A program made the translations under genes and the position numbers. This document shows, piece after piece, positions 41,631-50,166 of a stretch of DNA of 50,166 nt (positions are counted from its first letter, which is position 1; each line of letters starts with the position of its first letter). Source of the stretch: Bacteroidia bacterium (GTDB lineage Bacteria; Bacteroidota; Bacteroidia; Bacteroidales; Azobacteroidaceae); assembly GCA_025999115.1 (NCBI GenBank), contig BNWW01000004.1:1-50166 (forward strand). The letters run 5' to 3'. A model generated the notes under the pieces. That model made no database searches and was not told where the DNA came from. It was given only the letters and a program-made list of their open reading frames with translations.

Positions 41631-43907
41631 ATGAAGAAAAATAGCTTATTCTTGTGGTTGGTTACATGTATGATGATGCCGGTATTTGCCGGACAGAAAG
41701 AACCCGTTGATTATGTCGACACACGAATAGGAACTTTTTCAAAACCCGAATTGTCGCACGGGAATGTCTATCCTGCCATAGCCCTGCCTTGGGGAATGAA
41801 TTTCTGGACGCCCCAAACCGGAGACATGGGGAATGGTTGGACATATACCTATGAAAGCAATAAAATTAAAGGTTTCAAGCAAACACACCAGCCAAGCCCT
41901 TGGATTAACGATTACGGACAATTCTCAGTTATGCCGGTTACCGGCAAGCCGGTTTTCGATCAGAATGAACGTTCCAGCTGGTTTTCCCATAAAGTGGAAA
42001 TCGCCCGGCCACATTATTACAAGACCTATTTAGCCGACCATGATATCGTGACGGAAATCACGCCAACCGAGCGAGCGGCTATATTCCGTTTCACTTTTCC
42101 TGAAACCGATTCGTATGTAGTCATCGATGCTTTCGACAACGGCTCGTATGTAAAAATCATTCCGGAAGAGAGAAAAATTGTAGGATACACCACTAAAAAC
42201 AGTGGAGGAGTTCCCGATAATTTTAAGAACTATTTCGTAATTGTTTTCGATAAGCTATTCACCTATACGGCAACTGTAAGCAACGGAGAAATCAAGACAG
42301 GAATACCCGAAGCAAAAGAAAACCATGCAGGAGCAATTATTGGTTTTCCTACCCGCAGAGGAGAAATTATACACGCTAAAATCGCCTCTTCCTTTATCAG
42401 TTTGGAACAAGCCGAGCTCAACCTGAAACAGGAAATCGGCAATAAAGACTTTGAAACAGTCAAAGCGGAAGGCCGCAAAAAATGGAACGAAATATTAAGC
42501 CGGGTAGAAATTGAAGACGATAACATTGATAATCAAAAGATTTTCTATTCCTGCTTGTACCGTTCCACGCTCTTTCCAAGGAGTTTTTTTGAATATGATA
42601 TTTCAGGAAAAGTAATCCATTACAGTCCTTATAACGGCAAAATATTACCCGGTTACCTGTTTACGGATACAGGATTTTGGGATACATTCCGCAGCTTGTT
42701 CCCCCTGCTTAATTTCCTTTATCCGGCTGTAAACGAAAAAATACAGGAAGGTTTACTCAATGCTTATTTGGAAAGCGGTTTCTTTCCCGAATGGGCAAGC
42801 CCCGGACACCGGGATTGCATGATAGGCAACAATTCCGCTTCCATCATTGCCGATGCTTTTATCAATGGAATTACACCCAAAAGCGAGGCGCTTAAAATGT
42901 ATGAAGGCTTATTGCATGGCGCCAATCACGTGCACCCAGAAATATCTTCAACCGGACGATTGGGATACGAGTATTACAACAAATTAGGATACGTTCCCTG
43001 TGATATAGGAATCAAGGAGAGCGCAGCCCGCACACTGGAATATGCTTACGACGACTGGTGTATCTACCAAATGGGTAAAAAGTTGAACCGTCCGGCAAAA
43101 GAAATTGAGTTATACCGGCAACGCAGTTTGAACTACAAAAATTTATTTGATCCGGAAACCCGGCTGATGAGAGGCAAGAATCAAGACGGCAGTTTTCAAA
43201 CACCATTCAATCCATTTAAATGGGGCGACGCCTTTACCGAAGGAAACAGTTGGCATTACACATGGTCGGTATTTCACGATATACAAGGATTTATTAACCT
43301 CATGGGCGGAAAAGAACCATTTATCGCCATGCTTGATTCGGTTTTCGTCATGCCTCCTGTCTTTGTAGAGAGTTACTACGGGACTATTATTCACGAAATA
43401 CGCGAAATGCAAATAATGAATATGGGACAATATGCCCACGGAAACCAGCCGATTCAACACATGATATACTTGTATAATTATGCCGGAGAACCTTGGAAAG
43501 CTCAATACTGGGTGCGTGAATCCATGAATAAACTATATTCTGCAACTCCCGACGGTTATTGCGGAGATGAAGATAACGGGCAAACTTCAGCATGGTATGT
43601 CTTTTCTGCCTTGGGTTTTTATCCGGTTTGTCCGGCTTCCGGAGAATATGTCATTGGAAGTCCCTTGTTCAAAAAAGCTACAATTCATTTTGAAAACGGT
43701 AAGACACTGGAAATCAATGCTCCAAACAACAATGAAGAAACCCGTTTTGTTAAGAATATAACTTTTAACGGGAAAAATTACACAAAAAATTATTGGGAAT
43801 ATTCGTCACTCATTCAGGGAGGAGAAATAAAAATAGAAATGGGTAATAGTCCTGATAGAATAAGGGGCGTAAATGAGAATGATTTCCCTTATTCATTGAG
43901 TTTATGA
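41631..43907 (+). CDS. GH92 family exo-alpha-mannosidase
   Basis: The 758-residue secreted enzyme (signal peptide MKKNSLFLWLVTCMMMPVFA) removes terminal mannose by Ca2+-dependent inversion. It begins DYVDTRIGT, continues HGNVYPAIALPWGMNFWTPQTG, and has the catalytic set Glu537 (TEGNSWHYTW) and Asp646/Asp648 (CGDEDNGQTSAWY). These sit four residues later than Glu533, Asp642 and Asp644 of B. thetaiotaomicron Bt3990 as I remember it. His588-Glu589 falls at the matching place of the His584-Glu585 pair linked to alpha-1,2 specificity. HGNQP replaces the commoner HGNEP. It pairs with the GxGYxYP gene. Confidence 0.95.
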   Translation: MKKNSLFLWLVTCMMMPVFAGQKEPVDYVDTRIGTFSKPELSHGNVYPAIALPWGMNFWTPQTGDMGNGWTYTYESNKIKGFKQTHQPSPWINDYGQFSVMPVTGKPVFDQNERSSWFSHKVEIARPHYYKTYLADHDIVTEITPTERAAIFRFTFPETDSYVVIDAFDNGSYVKIIPEERKIVGYTTKNSGGVPDNFKNYFVIVFDKLFTYTATVSNGEIKTGIPEAKENHAGAIIGFPTRRGEIIHAKIASSFISLEQAELNLKQEIGNKDFETVKAEGRKKWNEILSRVEIEDDNIDNQKIFYSCLYRSTLFPRSFFEYDISGKVIHYSPYNGKILPGYLFTDTGFWDTFRSLFPLLNFLYPAVNEKIQEGLLNAYLESGFFPEWASPGHRDCMIGNNSASIIADAFINGITPKSEALKMYEGLLHGANHVHPEISSTGRLGYEYYNKLGYVPCDIGIKESAARTLEYAYDDWCIYQMGKKLNRPAKEIELYRQRSLNYKNLFDPETRLMRGKNQDGSFQTPFNPFKWGDAFTEGNSWHYTWSVFHDIQGFINLMGGKEPFIAMLDSVFVMPPVFVESYYGTIIHEIREMQIMNMGQYAHGNQPIQHMIYLYNYAGEPWKAQYWVRESMNKLYSATPDGYCGDEDNGQTSAWYVFSALGFYPVCPASGEYVIGSPLFKKATIHFENGKTLEINAPNNNEETRFVKNITFNGKNYTKNYWEYSSLIQGGEIKIEMGNSPDRIRGVNENDFPYSLSL

Positions 43908-43940
43908 ATTAGCGGTTTACGAACTCTTTTCTTCCATTGA

Positions 43941-44144
43941 AAAAGGATTACAGTTACAAGTGACTTTGTTGCAACGGAATTGAAAAATAAGGGTTATAGG
44001 AAACCTGTTACGGGAGATGACAATTTGTATGCACCGGCCGTTTATGATGAAAATGAAAAATCTTACATCATAAAAATCGTGAACACAGGGAAAGAGACTA
44101 AAGATATACAAATCATTAATTTTTATTTATTCACTCATGTATAA
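43941..44144 (+). pseudogene. C-terminal remnant resembling an alpha-L-arabinofuranosidase
   Basis: A frame open from 43941 to TAA at 44142-44144 reads ITVTSDFVATELKNKGYRKP, GDDNLYAPAVYDENEKSYIIKIVN, then TGKETKDIQIINFY. The D.LYA.AVYD.....IIKIVN pattern recalls the C-terminal beta-sandwich of GH51-type enzymes. No start codon or catalytic domain precedes it, so it is a fragment, and its end runs into the 3' end of the minus-strand gene. The family match is from memory and moderate. Confidence 0.45.
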
Positions 44145-46911
44145 CATGGAATTTCCTTGTTAATGATTTTTTGCCATCGTTCTGCTTCAGTGTATATACA
44201 CCGCACGGTAAATTTGAGACATTCAGTTCCGTATGGTCGCCCGGTTGAATATCTTTACTTATTACCAATCTACCATTTGTATTATATATTAATATTGTAC
44301 TGTTGTTGTCATTTGCAGGGTAACTTACATGCAAAATATCATTTGCGGGTAATGGCCATAAAGACAAGCCTTTTTCATCATTCTTTTTTGTATCTGCGAT
44401 ATTGTCGGGAATACCTTCTGCGGCTTTTTTAATTTCATCTACAGACAATGCATAATTAAATATCATGAAGTCGTCAATGTAACCCTTAAATAACAGATCG
44501 GAATATTGACTCCGGCCAATATAATTCAAAATGGGTTTAAAATCTACTGGTCTTGTTGTGATATTACCGGACTCTGCAACCAATTCGCCATTGACATACA
44601 TTTTTATTCCAGATATACTCAATGTTACCGCAACATGCGACCATGAATTTGCAGGCAGTACAGGAGCATCTAAACCTTGTTCGTCATTACCGTTTTTAAT
44701 GGCAAAACGCAATTGCCTTGAATCCGAACATGGAGTTAAAAACATATTTTCGGATTCGCCGTTTCCAAAATCAAAGATGCGCTGCCAAACGGCTCCGCCT
44801 CTCCAATAAACCCATGTAGCAATAGTAATTTCGCGATGGTTGGCAATATATGCCGGCAATTGTATAAAGTTTTTTGTTCCATCCAGTGAAATAGCCTTTG
44901 AACCGGTTTTACCGTTAACCAATGTAATATCTCCGTATGGAGCGCTGTGGTTCAAATTCTCCGTACAATCCAACGTGTTTTCATCAAAAGGCAAGTGCAT
45001 TACCATTCCTTTATTACCGGTAGCCATTGATGAAACCTGATTAGAATAAGGAGAGCGGTTTAATGATTTATCAACAGCTTTTATGGCATAAAAATATTGT
45101 TTACCTGCAATAGTTGTATTATCAACAAAAGATGTTGATTTTATATCGCGTGCGATTGTATTATAAGATCCGTCCGCCGATTCTGATCGAAAAACGGTAT
45201 ATCCCGCCACATCTGTTTCCGGATTGGCCGGCCAGTCTAATCCGATGGATGTATTATTGGCTGTAGCAACCAGGTTGTCCGGAGCGCCGGGAGCATTAAA
45301 TTCTATGGGCGCTCCAACAGGAAGGAAGCGCCATTGCTGGTTTGTTTTACCTTTTACGTCTTGTTGCTGAATAGTTGCGTTTTGTGCCGTACTTGAGTTT
45401 GCTACCTCTACACATTGGGCGCTGTGACGGTTGCGGATATAAAACCAACCATCTTCTACGTATTCAAGATACCATTGCTGGCTTGCATTTTTATCATCGT
45501 TCCACACTTGTATAGCGCCGCCATTCATTAATGACCAATTGGCGACATCCAGCGTTTTACCGCTATGAACTGCTGAAAACGTAAAGTAACTAAAATCACC
45601 ACCAACCCGGGAATCTACCGGAGTTACATTCCATTGCTGGTATTTTGCACCTGTGTAACTGTTTTGCCGGACTTTAGTCCCTGCATTTGAAAGACCTCCG
45701 GCAACTTCCATCGCTTTGCCGCTGTTGCGATTTATCAACACATAAGTTCCATTGATAACAGCTTGGATGTCATCGCCCCACGTAATATTTACAACTCTTT
45801 CGGCATTGGATTGTCCCTGCTGGTAACCAGTACCGCCCGGCATCTGCATAATATATTCCCGCTGTGGGCCATAGCCGTCGTAATATACATCCCTGTCTTT
45901 TGATACAAAACGATAAGTAGTGGTAACAGCTTGCCGTTCGGAGGTGCCGCCAAAAGCTTGAACATAGCCTTCCGGACTGCGATAGACAGAAGCTGCAGTC
46001 CAGTTGGGACGATGTTCGGCATAACCTAATCTTTTGCCAAAACTGGCTTTTGCAAACTCTCCACGTGCATATTCTGCAGTTCCCCACCAAATACCAGTTT
46101 GCATACCATATTCAACACCAACCATAGCCTCCATCACATTGTGGAGTTCATCGTTAGTAGCATGATGTCCGTTAGCTCTGACAGTTGTAAAAAAGTTGGC
46201 ATAATTATCAAAACTTCCCGCGAGCTGGTGGGTATTTCCTTCATCCAACCTGCTTTTCAGTGTATTGTACCATTTTAAAGCCTCATCTGTATTCAATGTA
46301 TTACCTCCGGAAATACGGATATTGTCGAACCGGGGATTTTTTCTCAATTCACCGGCAATATTGTAGAAATCGGTAATGTTACCTTGTCCTGTCGGTGAAT
46401 AATCCGGCTCATTAAAAGGCGAAACCGTAACTACCGTACGCCCTTGTTCCTCGTGGCGCCTTGTTGTCGCATCTATCAATTGCGCCCAATGTTCGGCATT
46501 GCCGGAAAACCAAGGGTCAACAGAAGGGTGGTCGGAGTTGAGTACTACCTTTGTGTTGGGTCCCAGTAATTTAATTATATTTAAACGGGTATTAAGAGTG
46601 TTGAGTTCAGAAGTTTGTAAATCGTCATTAATCAATGGAGCGGTTGGGGTAAACGACGATCTTACAACACCTATCCTGTCAATTCCCATAAAAGCAATAC
46701 CACGCCTGACGTTTGTTTCACTAAGCCATGCCAGATCCACTCCCCATGTGATTGGTTTGGCAACGCCTTCATCCGAAATATCAAATAATACTGTTCGATT
46801 GGGAACGGGTTGCGCTACCAAATAATTACTGATGCTGGTTGTTTGCGCTTTGACATGGATAATTCCAAATCCAAACAACAAGATTAAAAATAAGGATTTC
46901 ATTTTTTTCAT
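44131..46911 (-). CDS. Multidomain secreted glycoside hydrolase-like protein: (beta/alpha)8, ricin lectin, FN3, LamG-like, T9SS tail
   Basis: The 926-residue product has a signal peptide (to about residue 22, GIIHVKAQ). Residues about 35-370 look like a clan GH-A barrel: SPFNEPDY with Asn167-Glu168-Pro169 as candidate acid/base; a nucleophile is not certain (Glu261 or Glu280 are candidates). Residues 388-530 are a ricin-type beta-trefoil with three QxW motifs (QQW at 425, 478, 525); about 541-630 is FN3 (PDNLVATANN); 635-840 is a LamG-like jelly roll (LDGTKNFIQLP; ITIATWVYW; GYIDDFMIFNYALS); 850-926 is a T9SS sorting domain (LIYNTNGRLV...CGVYTLKQ). I do not recognise a GH family. TAATTTTG at 46955-46948 is a likely -7 box. 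Confidence 0.82.
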   Translation of the reverse strand: MKKMKSLFLILLFGFGIIHVKAQTTSISNYLVAQPVPNRTVLFDISDEGVAKPITWGVDLAWLSETNVRRGIAFMGIDRIGVVRSSFTPTAPLINDDLQTSELNTLNTRLNIIKLLGPNTKVVLNSDHPSVDPWFSGNAEHWAQLIDATTRRHEEQGRTVVTVSPFNEPDYSPTGQGNITDFYNIAGELRKNPRFDNIRISGGNTLNTDEALKWYNTLKSRLDEGNTHQLAGSFDNYANFFTTVRANGHHATNDELHNVMEAMVGVEYGMQTGIWWGTAEYARGEFAKASFGKRLGYAEHRPNWTAASVYRSPEGYVQAFGGTSERQAVTTTYRFVSKDRDVYYDGYGPQREYIMQMPGGTGYQQGQSNAERVVNITWGDDIQAVINGTYVLINRNSGKAMEVAGGLSNAGTKVRQNSYTGAKYQQWNVTPVDSRVGGDFSYFTFSAVHSGKTLDVANWSLMNGGAIQVWNDDKNASQQWYLEYVEDGWFYIRNRHSAQCVEVANSSTAQNATIQQQDVKGKTNQQWRFLPVGAPIEFNAPGAPDNLVATANNTSIGLDWPANPETDVAGYTVFRSESADGSYNTIARDIKSTSFVDNTTIAGKQYFYAIKAVDKSLNRSPYSNQVSSMATGNKGMVMHLPFDENTLDCTENLNHSAPYGDITLVNGKTGSKAISLDGTKNFIQLPAYIANHREITIATWVYWRGGAVWQRIFDFGNGESENMFLTPCSDSRQLRFAIKNGNDEQGLDAPVLPANSWSHVAVTLSISGIKMYVNGELVAESGNITTRPVDFKPILNYIGRSQYSDLLFKGYIDDFMIFNYALSVDEIKKAAEGIPDNIADTKKNDEKGLSLWPLPANDILHVSYPANDNNSTILIYNTNGRLVISKDIQPGDHTELNVSNLPCGVYTLKQNDGKKSLTRKFHVIHE

Positions 46912-46947
46912 GGATCTATTGTAAGTTTAAATCGTATTAAACAAGTG

Positions 46948-46955
46948 CAAAATTA
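46948..46955 (-). promoter_or_regulatory. -7 box of the multidomain hydrolase gene
   Basis: TAATTTTG on the minus strand (46955-46948) fits TAnnTTTG, about 37 nt before the ATG at 46911. No -33 TTTG is evident at the usual distance. Confidence 0.45.
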
Positions 46956-47088
46956 CTCTATAATGGTCAATATTTAATTCTTATTTGTTGAAAAAAACAG
47001 TTTGATTGTTGATAATAGAGCCGTATTGGACTTAAACGATATAAAGTTGAGAGTTGATTCTGAACTAAAAGAAAGAAAAACAAAAAGA

Positions 47089-47131
47089 TTGCCTGAAAAG
47101 TTTTTAATTTGCATTAATCCTTTTCAGGCAA
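47089..47131 (-). terminator. Terminator after the T9SS carbohydrate-binding gene
   Basis: TTGCCTGAAAAG (47089-47100) and CTTTTCAGGCAA (47120-47131) form a perfect 12-bp stem. On the minus strand it is followed by a T-rich tract (tctttttgtttttctttc). It ends the transcript of the 47172-49499 gene. Confidence 0.85.
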
Positions 47132-47171
47132 CCTTACAGAATGTGAATTAAACCTCTACAACTCCCTTCTA

Positions 47172-49499
47172 TTATTTTACAATTACCTTTGATCCGTTAA
47201 CTATATATAAGCCGGAAGCGACAGGGATGACTGTTGCACCATTAGCAACTATTTCAGTCCTAATCAATTGGCCAATCACAGAATATACATTTACTTTTGT
47301 TGTTGTATTACTTTTAACCAAAATACCATTGCTTACTCCAACTGCAGAAAAATCTTTATCTTGATTAATTGTATTTATTCCTGATATACCGCCGGTTCTA
47401 CGAATTAACCGGAAATCATCTATCTGGAACCAGCCTGTATTGGATTCGGCGCCAATTACTATGGTTGCAGGCTCTTCCAATTCAAAATCAACAGAAAGAG
47501 GGATCCATGCTTCATAAGACTTCCAACTGCCGGCTTCGGTATTAAATGTTAATATTTCCGATGGATATTTTATACCGTCAACTTCCGCATAAACATATTG
47601 GCTTACTGCATCGCCTTCACTCTCCGTACGCATAGCAGCGCTTAATGTATAACCGCCGGCCGGTAAGTTTATCTCCTGGTAAAGATTGAAATAATTTACA
47701 GTACCGGCCCATGCATTGTACATGTAATGTCCGTCGTGTGCAGCATCATTGCTTGAGTCATCAATAACTTTTACGTCTATCCAACCCTCAAAACTATTAT
47801 CGGTTAACCAGAAATTAGGATTTTGCAACGCTCCTCCTTCCGAGAGTAAATTTTCACCTTGTCCTTCTTCAAAACTTGGATTCCAGATAACAAATGTAAA
47901 GTCGGCCGGAGTATAAGGATTAGTTATACGGCAAGCAATTTCCGCAACCCTCAAAGAATTAATAGCATCTTGAATGTCGTCCGCACTGTATACTCCTGCG
48001 AGACATTCCTGCTCAATTGATTCAAGAACAGCAATAAAACCGGCATATCCGGAAAAGGAAACATAGCTTGATTTATTTGCATTAGCTATATCAATCTTTT
48101 CTTTCAAGGGAGCATAAATGGCTATTGATTCTTTTGCAGCCTCATTGGCAGTGGTAAGACGAACGATAGCCGCCTCCACTTCTGCCGTAACCTGAGAGGT
48201 TGCTGCATTTTTTGCTTCTGCTATTGCAGCCGCTAATTCCATAGCAACAGCCGCTTCCATCGGTTTTTCATAATTTGCTTCCGCATCAGATAATATACCT
48301 TTCAGTGCATTTAAAGAAGTTCCCCAATAAGTAAGAGTAACATTATCAATACCAACCCAAGTTGTACCGGGAGATTCTATAAATAATCCGATTTCCAATG
48401 CATTACCGGTCACGACGCAATTTACAGTGTGATATTTGAGAGTTTCTGATGTAATGCGGGTCATTTCAGCATCTGCATCAGCAGCATATAAATAAACATC
48501 TCCTTTTTCGTCATTTTTGCTTCTGAATGCAGCCGCTTTTAAAGTATAGTTACCATTAGGCAATCCGGTAACCACTTGATACATCTGTCCTTCAAAATTA
48601 GATCCATTCCAATTTTCCCAAAATTTGCCTGTTCCATCAGGACCGGACTGGGTTGAATTTGTTTGTAACTGGTTGTTTTGAGCCCCTGTTGTACTTTCCC
48701 AACCGACCAATGAACTTTCAAAAGTCGGATTTTGAATCACAAAGGTATAGTCCATTGCGTAGGAAACAAAAGGCTCCACATAATTAGCTATGGCTTCTTT
48801 CAAGTCTTCTACAGCCTTATTAAGGGCAACGTTTTGTGCGTCTACGTTATTGGGAGAAACAGCAAGGAGTAAAGCCTCCCCTGCAGCAACCGCATCTTTT
48901 AACGCCTGAGCGCCGGGTTTTTGCTCATCATACAGAGAATTGACTTTATCCGACAATACTTTTATCATTTCCATGGCAGCAACGTCAGGCCATTCATATA
49001 CTTCCCAATTGTCGATATAACCAATGTTTCCATTGTATCCTTCACAACTATTAAGATACATCGTTGTATAATTTCCTGATCCTGTTTTGAAGCAATAATC
49101 AAGTAGTTCCCATTCCTGATTTTTAGTAGTCCCGACAAGATCTCCTATACCCACAATTCCAATTTTGAACTTCTTTGAGTCTACGAATATCCTGGCGCGC
49201 ACACGGTAAGATGTGTTAGGCTTAAAGGCAACAGGAATATCAAGAGAACCTTGACAACCTCCACCGGTAAGCTCTCCTACAGCAATACTTGTTTCTCCGC
49301 AGTATACATGATCGGGTTCTTCAGTGGCGGAAATAAGGGTTCTCGCAAGGCCCCAACCCGTATCAAGACCAATAGAAACGGAGGTCATCTGCCAATCCGG
49401 ATGTAAATTCTTGCCCGGAAACAATTCGGTACATTCTTGTGCCTGTAATGTTACATGGCCAAGCAATGCTACAAATAAGAAAATAAATAACTTTTTCAT
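47172..49499 (-). CDS. T9SS protein with three carbohydrate-binding-like domains and helical FIVAR-like spacers
   Basis: The 775-residue product has a signal peptide (MKKLFIFLFVALLGHVTLQA). Three jelly-roll domains of galactose-binding/CBM type (about 25-170; 250-395, opening FVIQNPTFESSLVGWES; 535-690, opening FVIWNPSFEEG) alternate with Ala-rich helical segments of FIVAR style (QALKDAVAAGEALL; AAAIAEAKNAA). Residues 700-775 are a T9SS type A sorting domain (NVYSVIGQLIRTE, VASGLYIVNG, KVIVK). It is presumably secreted and binds glycans; no catalytic motif is seen. It lies 43 nt after the related gene at the window edge, probably in one transcript. Confidence 0.82.
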   Translation of the reverse strand: MKKLFIFLFVALLGHVTLQAQECTELFPGKNLHPDWQMTSVSIGLDTGWGLARTLISATEEPDHVYCGETSIAVGELTGGGCQGSLDIPVAFKPNTSYRVRARIFVDSKKFKIGIVGIGDLVGTTKNQEWELLDYCFKTGSGNYTTMYLNSCEGYNGNIGYIDNWEVYEWPDVAAMEMIKVLSDKVNSLYDEQKPGAQALKDAVAAGEALLLAVSPNNVDAQNVALNKAVEDLKEAIANYVEPFVSYAMDYTFVIQNPTFESSLVGWESTTGAQNNQLQTNSTQSGPDGTGKFWENWNGSNFEGQMYQVVTGLPNGNYTLKAAAFRSKNDEKGDVYLYAADADAEMTRITSETLKYHTVNCVVTGNALEIGLFIESPGTTWVGIDNVTLTYWGTSLNALKGILSDAEANYEKPMEAAVAMELAAAIAEAKNAATSQVTAEVEAAIVRLTTANEAAKESIAIYAPLKEKIDIANANKSSYVSFSGYAGFIAVLESIEQECLAGVYSADDIQDAINSLRVAEIACRITNPYTPADFTFVIWNPSFEEGQGENLLSEGGALQNPNFWLTDNSFEGWIDVKVIDDSSNDAAHDGHYMYNAWAGTVNYFNLYQEINLPAGGYTLSAAMRTESEGDAVSQYVYAEVDGIKYPSEILTFNTEAGSWKSYEAWIPLSVDFELEEPATIVIGAESNTGWFQIDDFRLIRRTGGISGINTINQDKDFSAVGVSNGILVKSNTTTKVNVYSVIGQLIRTEIVANGATVIPVASGLYIVNGSKVIVK

Positions 49500-49542
49500 T
49501 TCTGATTTTTTTAATTGAGTTTATACATAATAATTAGACACT

Positions 49543-50166
49543 CTATTTTACAATAACTTTTGTACCATTAGCAATATACATACCCGAAGCAACAGGTATA
49601 AATGTTTCACCGGTGGTAATCTCTGCGATCTTAATCAATTGTCCGGCAACAGAATATATTTTAACTTGAGATACGGTAGCTGAATTTATCAACATCCCTC
49701 CGGTTGTACCTTTGGCAGAAAAACCTTTATCCCGGTTAACATTATTTATACCTGTTAAAACATCACCGGTACGAGTTAATACGAAATTATCCAGTTGGAA
49801 AAATCCATTACCTGTTGCATTAACTGCAGCTCCTACTTTTACAACACTTGTTTCATTCAAGATAAAATCAACAGAAAGAGGAATCCATGCTTCATAAGAA
49901 TCCCAACTAACACCGGAAGCCATTGTTGTCAAAAATGCTTTTTCTTTAGCTTCTCCTATTTGTGCGTAAATATGTTGATCAACAATCCTGTTCATATTAT
50001 CTGTACGCATAGCTGCCTGTAATTTATATTGACCTTTATGTAAAGTTATATCCTGATAAATATCCATTTTGGAAACATCACTATACGCATTAAAGAAATA
50101 AGAACCATGGGAAGCCCGGCTTGCATCGTTAACTATTGTAACATCTGTCCAACCGCTCAGCCCGGA
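49543..50166 (-). CDS. 3' part of a second T9SS carbohydrate-binding protein (5' end outside window)
   Basis: The frame is open from the window edge (50166) to the stop at 49543, 207 codons; reading through Met at 50067 shows upstream residues SGLSGWTDVTIVNDAS and HGSYFFNAYSDVS, so that Met is not the true start. It closely parallels the end of the neighbouring 775-residue protein: AAMRTD, SYEAWIPLSVDF, FFQLDNF and a T9SS sorting domain (KIYSVAGQLIKI, VASGMYIANGTKVIVK). It is likely a carbohydrate-binding surface protein from tandem gene duplication. Confidence 0.85.
   Translation of the reverse strand, partial: SGLSGWTDVTIVNDASRASHGSYFFNAYSDVSKMDIYQDITLHKGQYKLQAAMRTDNMNRIVDQHIYAQIGEAKEKAFLTTMASGVSWDSYEAWIPLSVDFILNETSVVKVGAAVNATGNGFFQLDNFVLTRTGDVLTGINNVNRDKGFSAKGTTGGMLINSATVSQVKIYSVAGQLIKIAEITTGETFIPVASGMYIANGTKVIVK

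Overview
The window looks like Bacteroidetes, most likely order Bacteroidales. Evidence seen here: a SusC/SusD pair, a one-protein hybrid two-component regulator (HTCS), several proteins ending in type IX secretion (T9SS) type A sorting tails, the ribosomal order bL28-bL33-DUF4295, and repeated TAnnTTTG -7 boxes typical of the Bacteroides primary sigma factor. No rRNA, tRNA, CRISPR array or complete insertion sequence was found.

Layout. 1-2849: a glutamine amidotransferase/membrane dipeptidase fusion gene, then a gene-free stretch with palindromic repeats and a promoter with a structured leader. 2850-10515: a 2443-residue GC-rich surface protein built from four beta-helix modules, two of them nearly identical at DNA level, followed by a small secreted/membrane protein. 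10650-14319 (minus): a metal ABC permease, an AEC transporter, a small Cys-containing protein and aroA; then the ribosomal set rpmB-rpmG-DUF4295 with its own promoter and terminator. 14932-24733 (minus): a five-gene nutrient import operon, susC, susD, a zinc metallohydrolase lipoprotein, a DUF4302 lipoprotein and a T9SS choice-of-anchor protein. 24892-31772 (plus): a copper/silver efflux operon of HYC_CC_PP protein, CusA-type RND pump, TolC-type outer membrane protein and a metal-binding adaptor.

31773-33586 is a graveyard: a surface-protein pseudogene with at least four lesions, a truncated TPR-like gene, and stubs resembling a DUF1016 nuclease and a nucleotidyltransferase. 33574-43907 is a glycan-use locus: an MFS transporter divergent from an HTCS regulator, then a GxGYxYP-type putative glycosidase and a GH92 alpha-mannosidase. 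21-bp-spaced direct repeats, the expected kind of HTCS operator, lie before the enzyme operon and in the MFS/HTCS gap. 43941-50166 (minus) adds a large multidomain glycoside hydrolase-like protein (NEP motif, ricin-type lectin, FN3, LamG-like, T9SS tail), a 775-residue T9SS carbohydrate-binding protein and a related gene cut by the window edge.

The best candidates for little-described biology are the susCD/zinc-metallohydrolase/DUF4302/T9SS operon, the SusCD-less mannoside locus with its putative HTCS operators, and the surface protein whose in-frame near-identical repeat could change its length by recombination.
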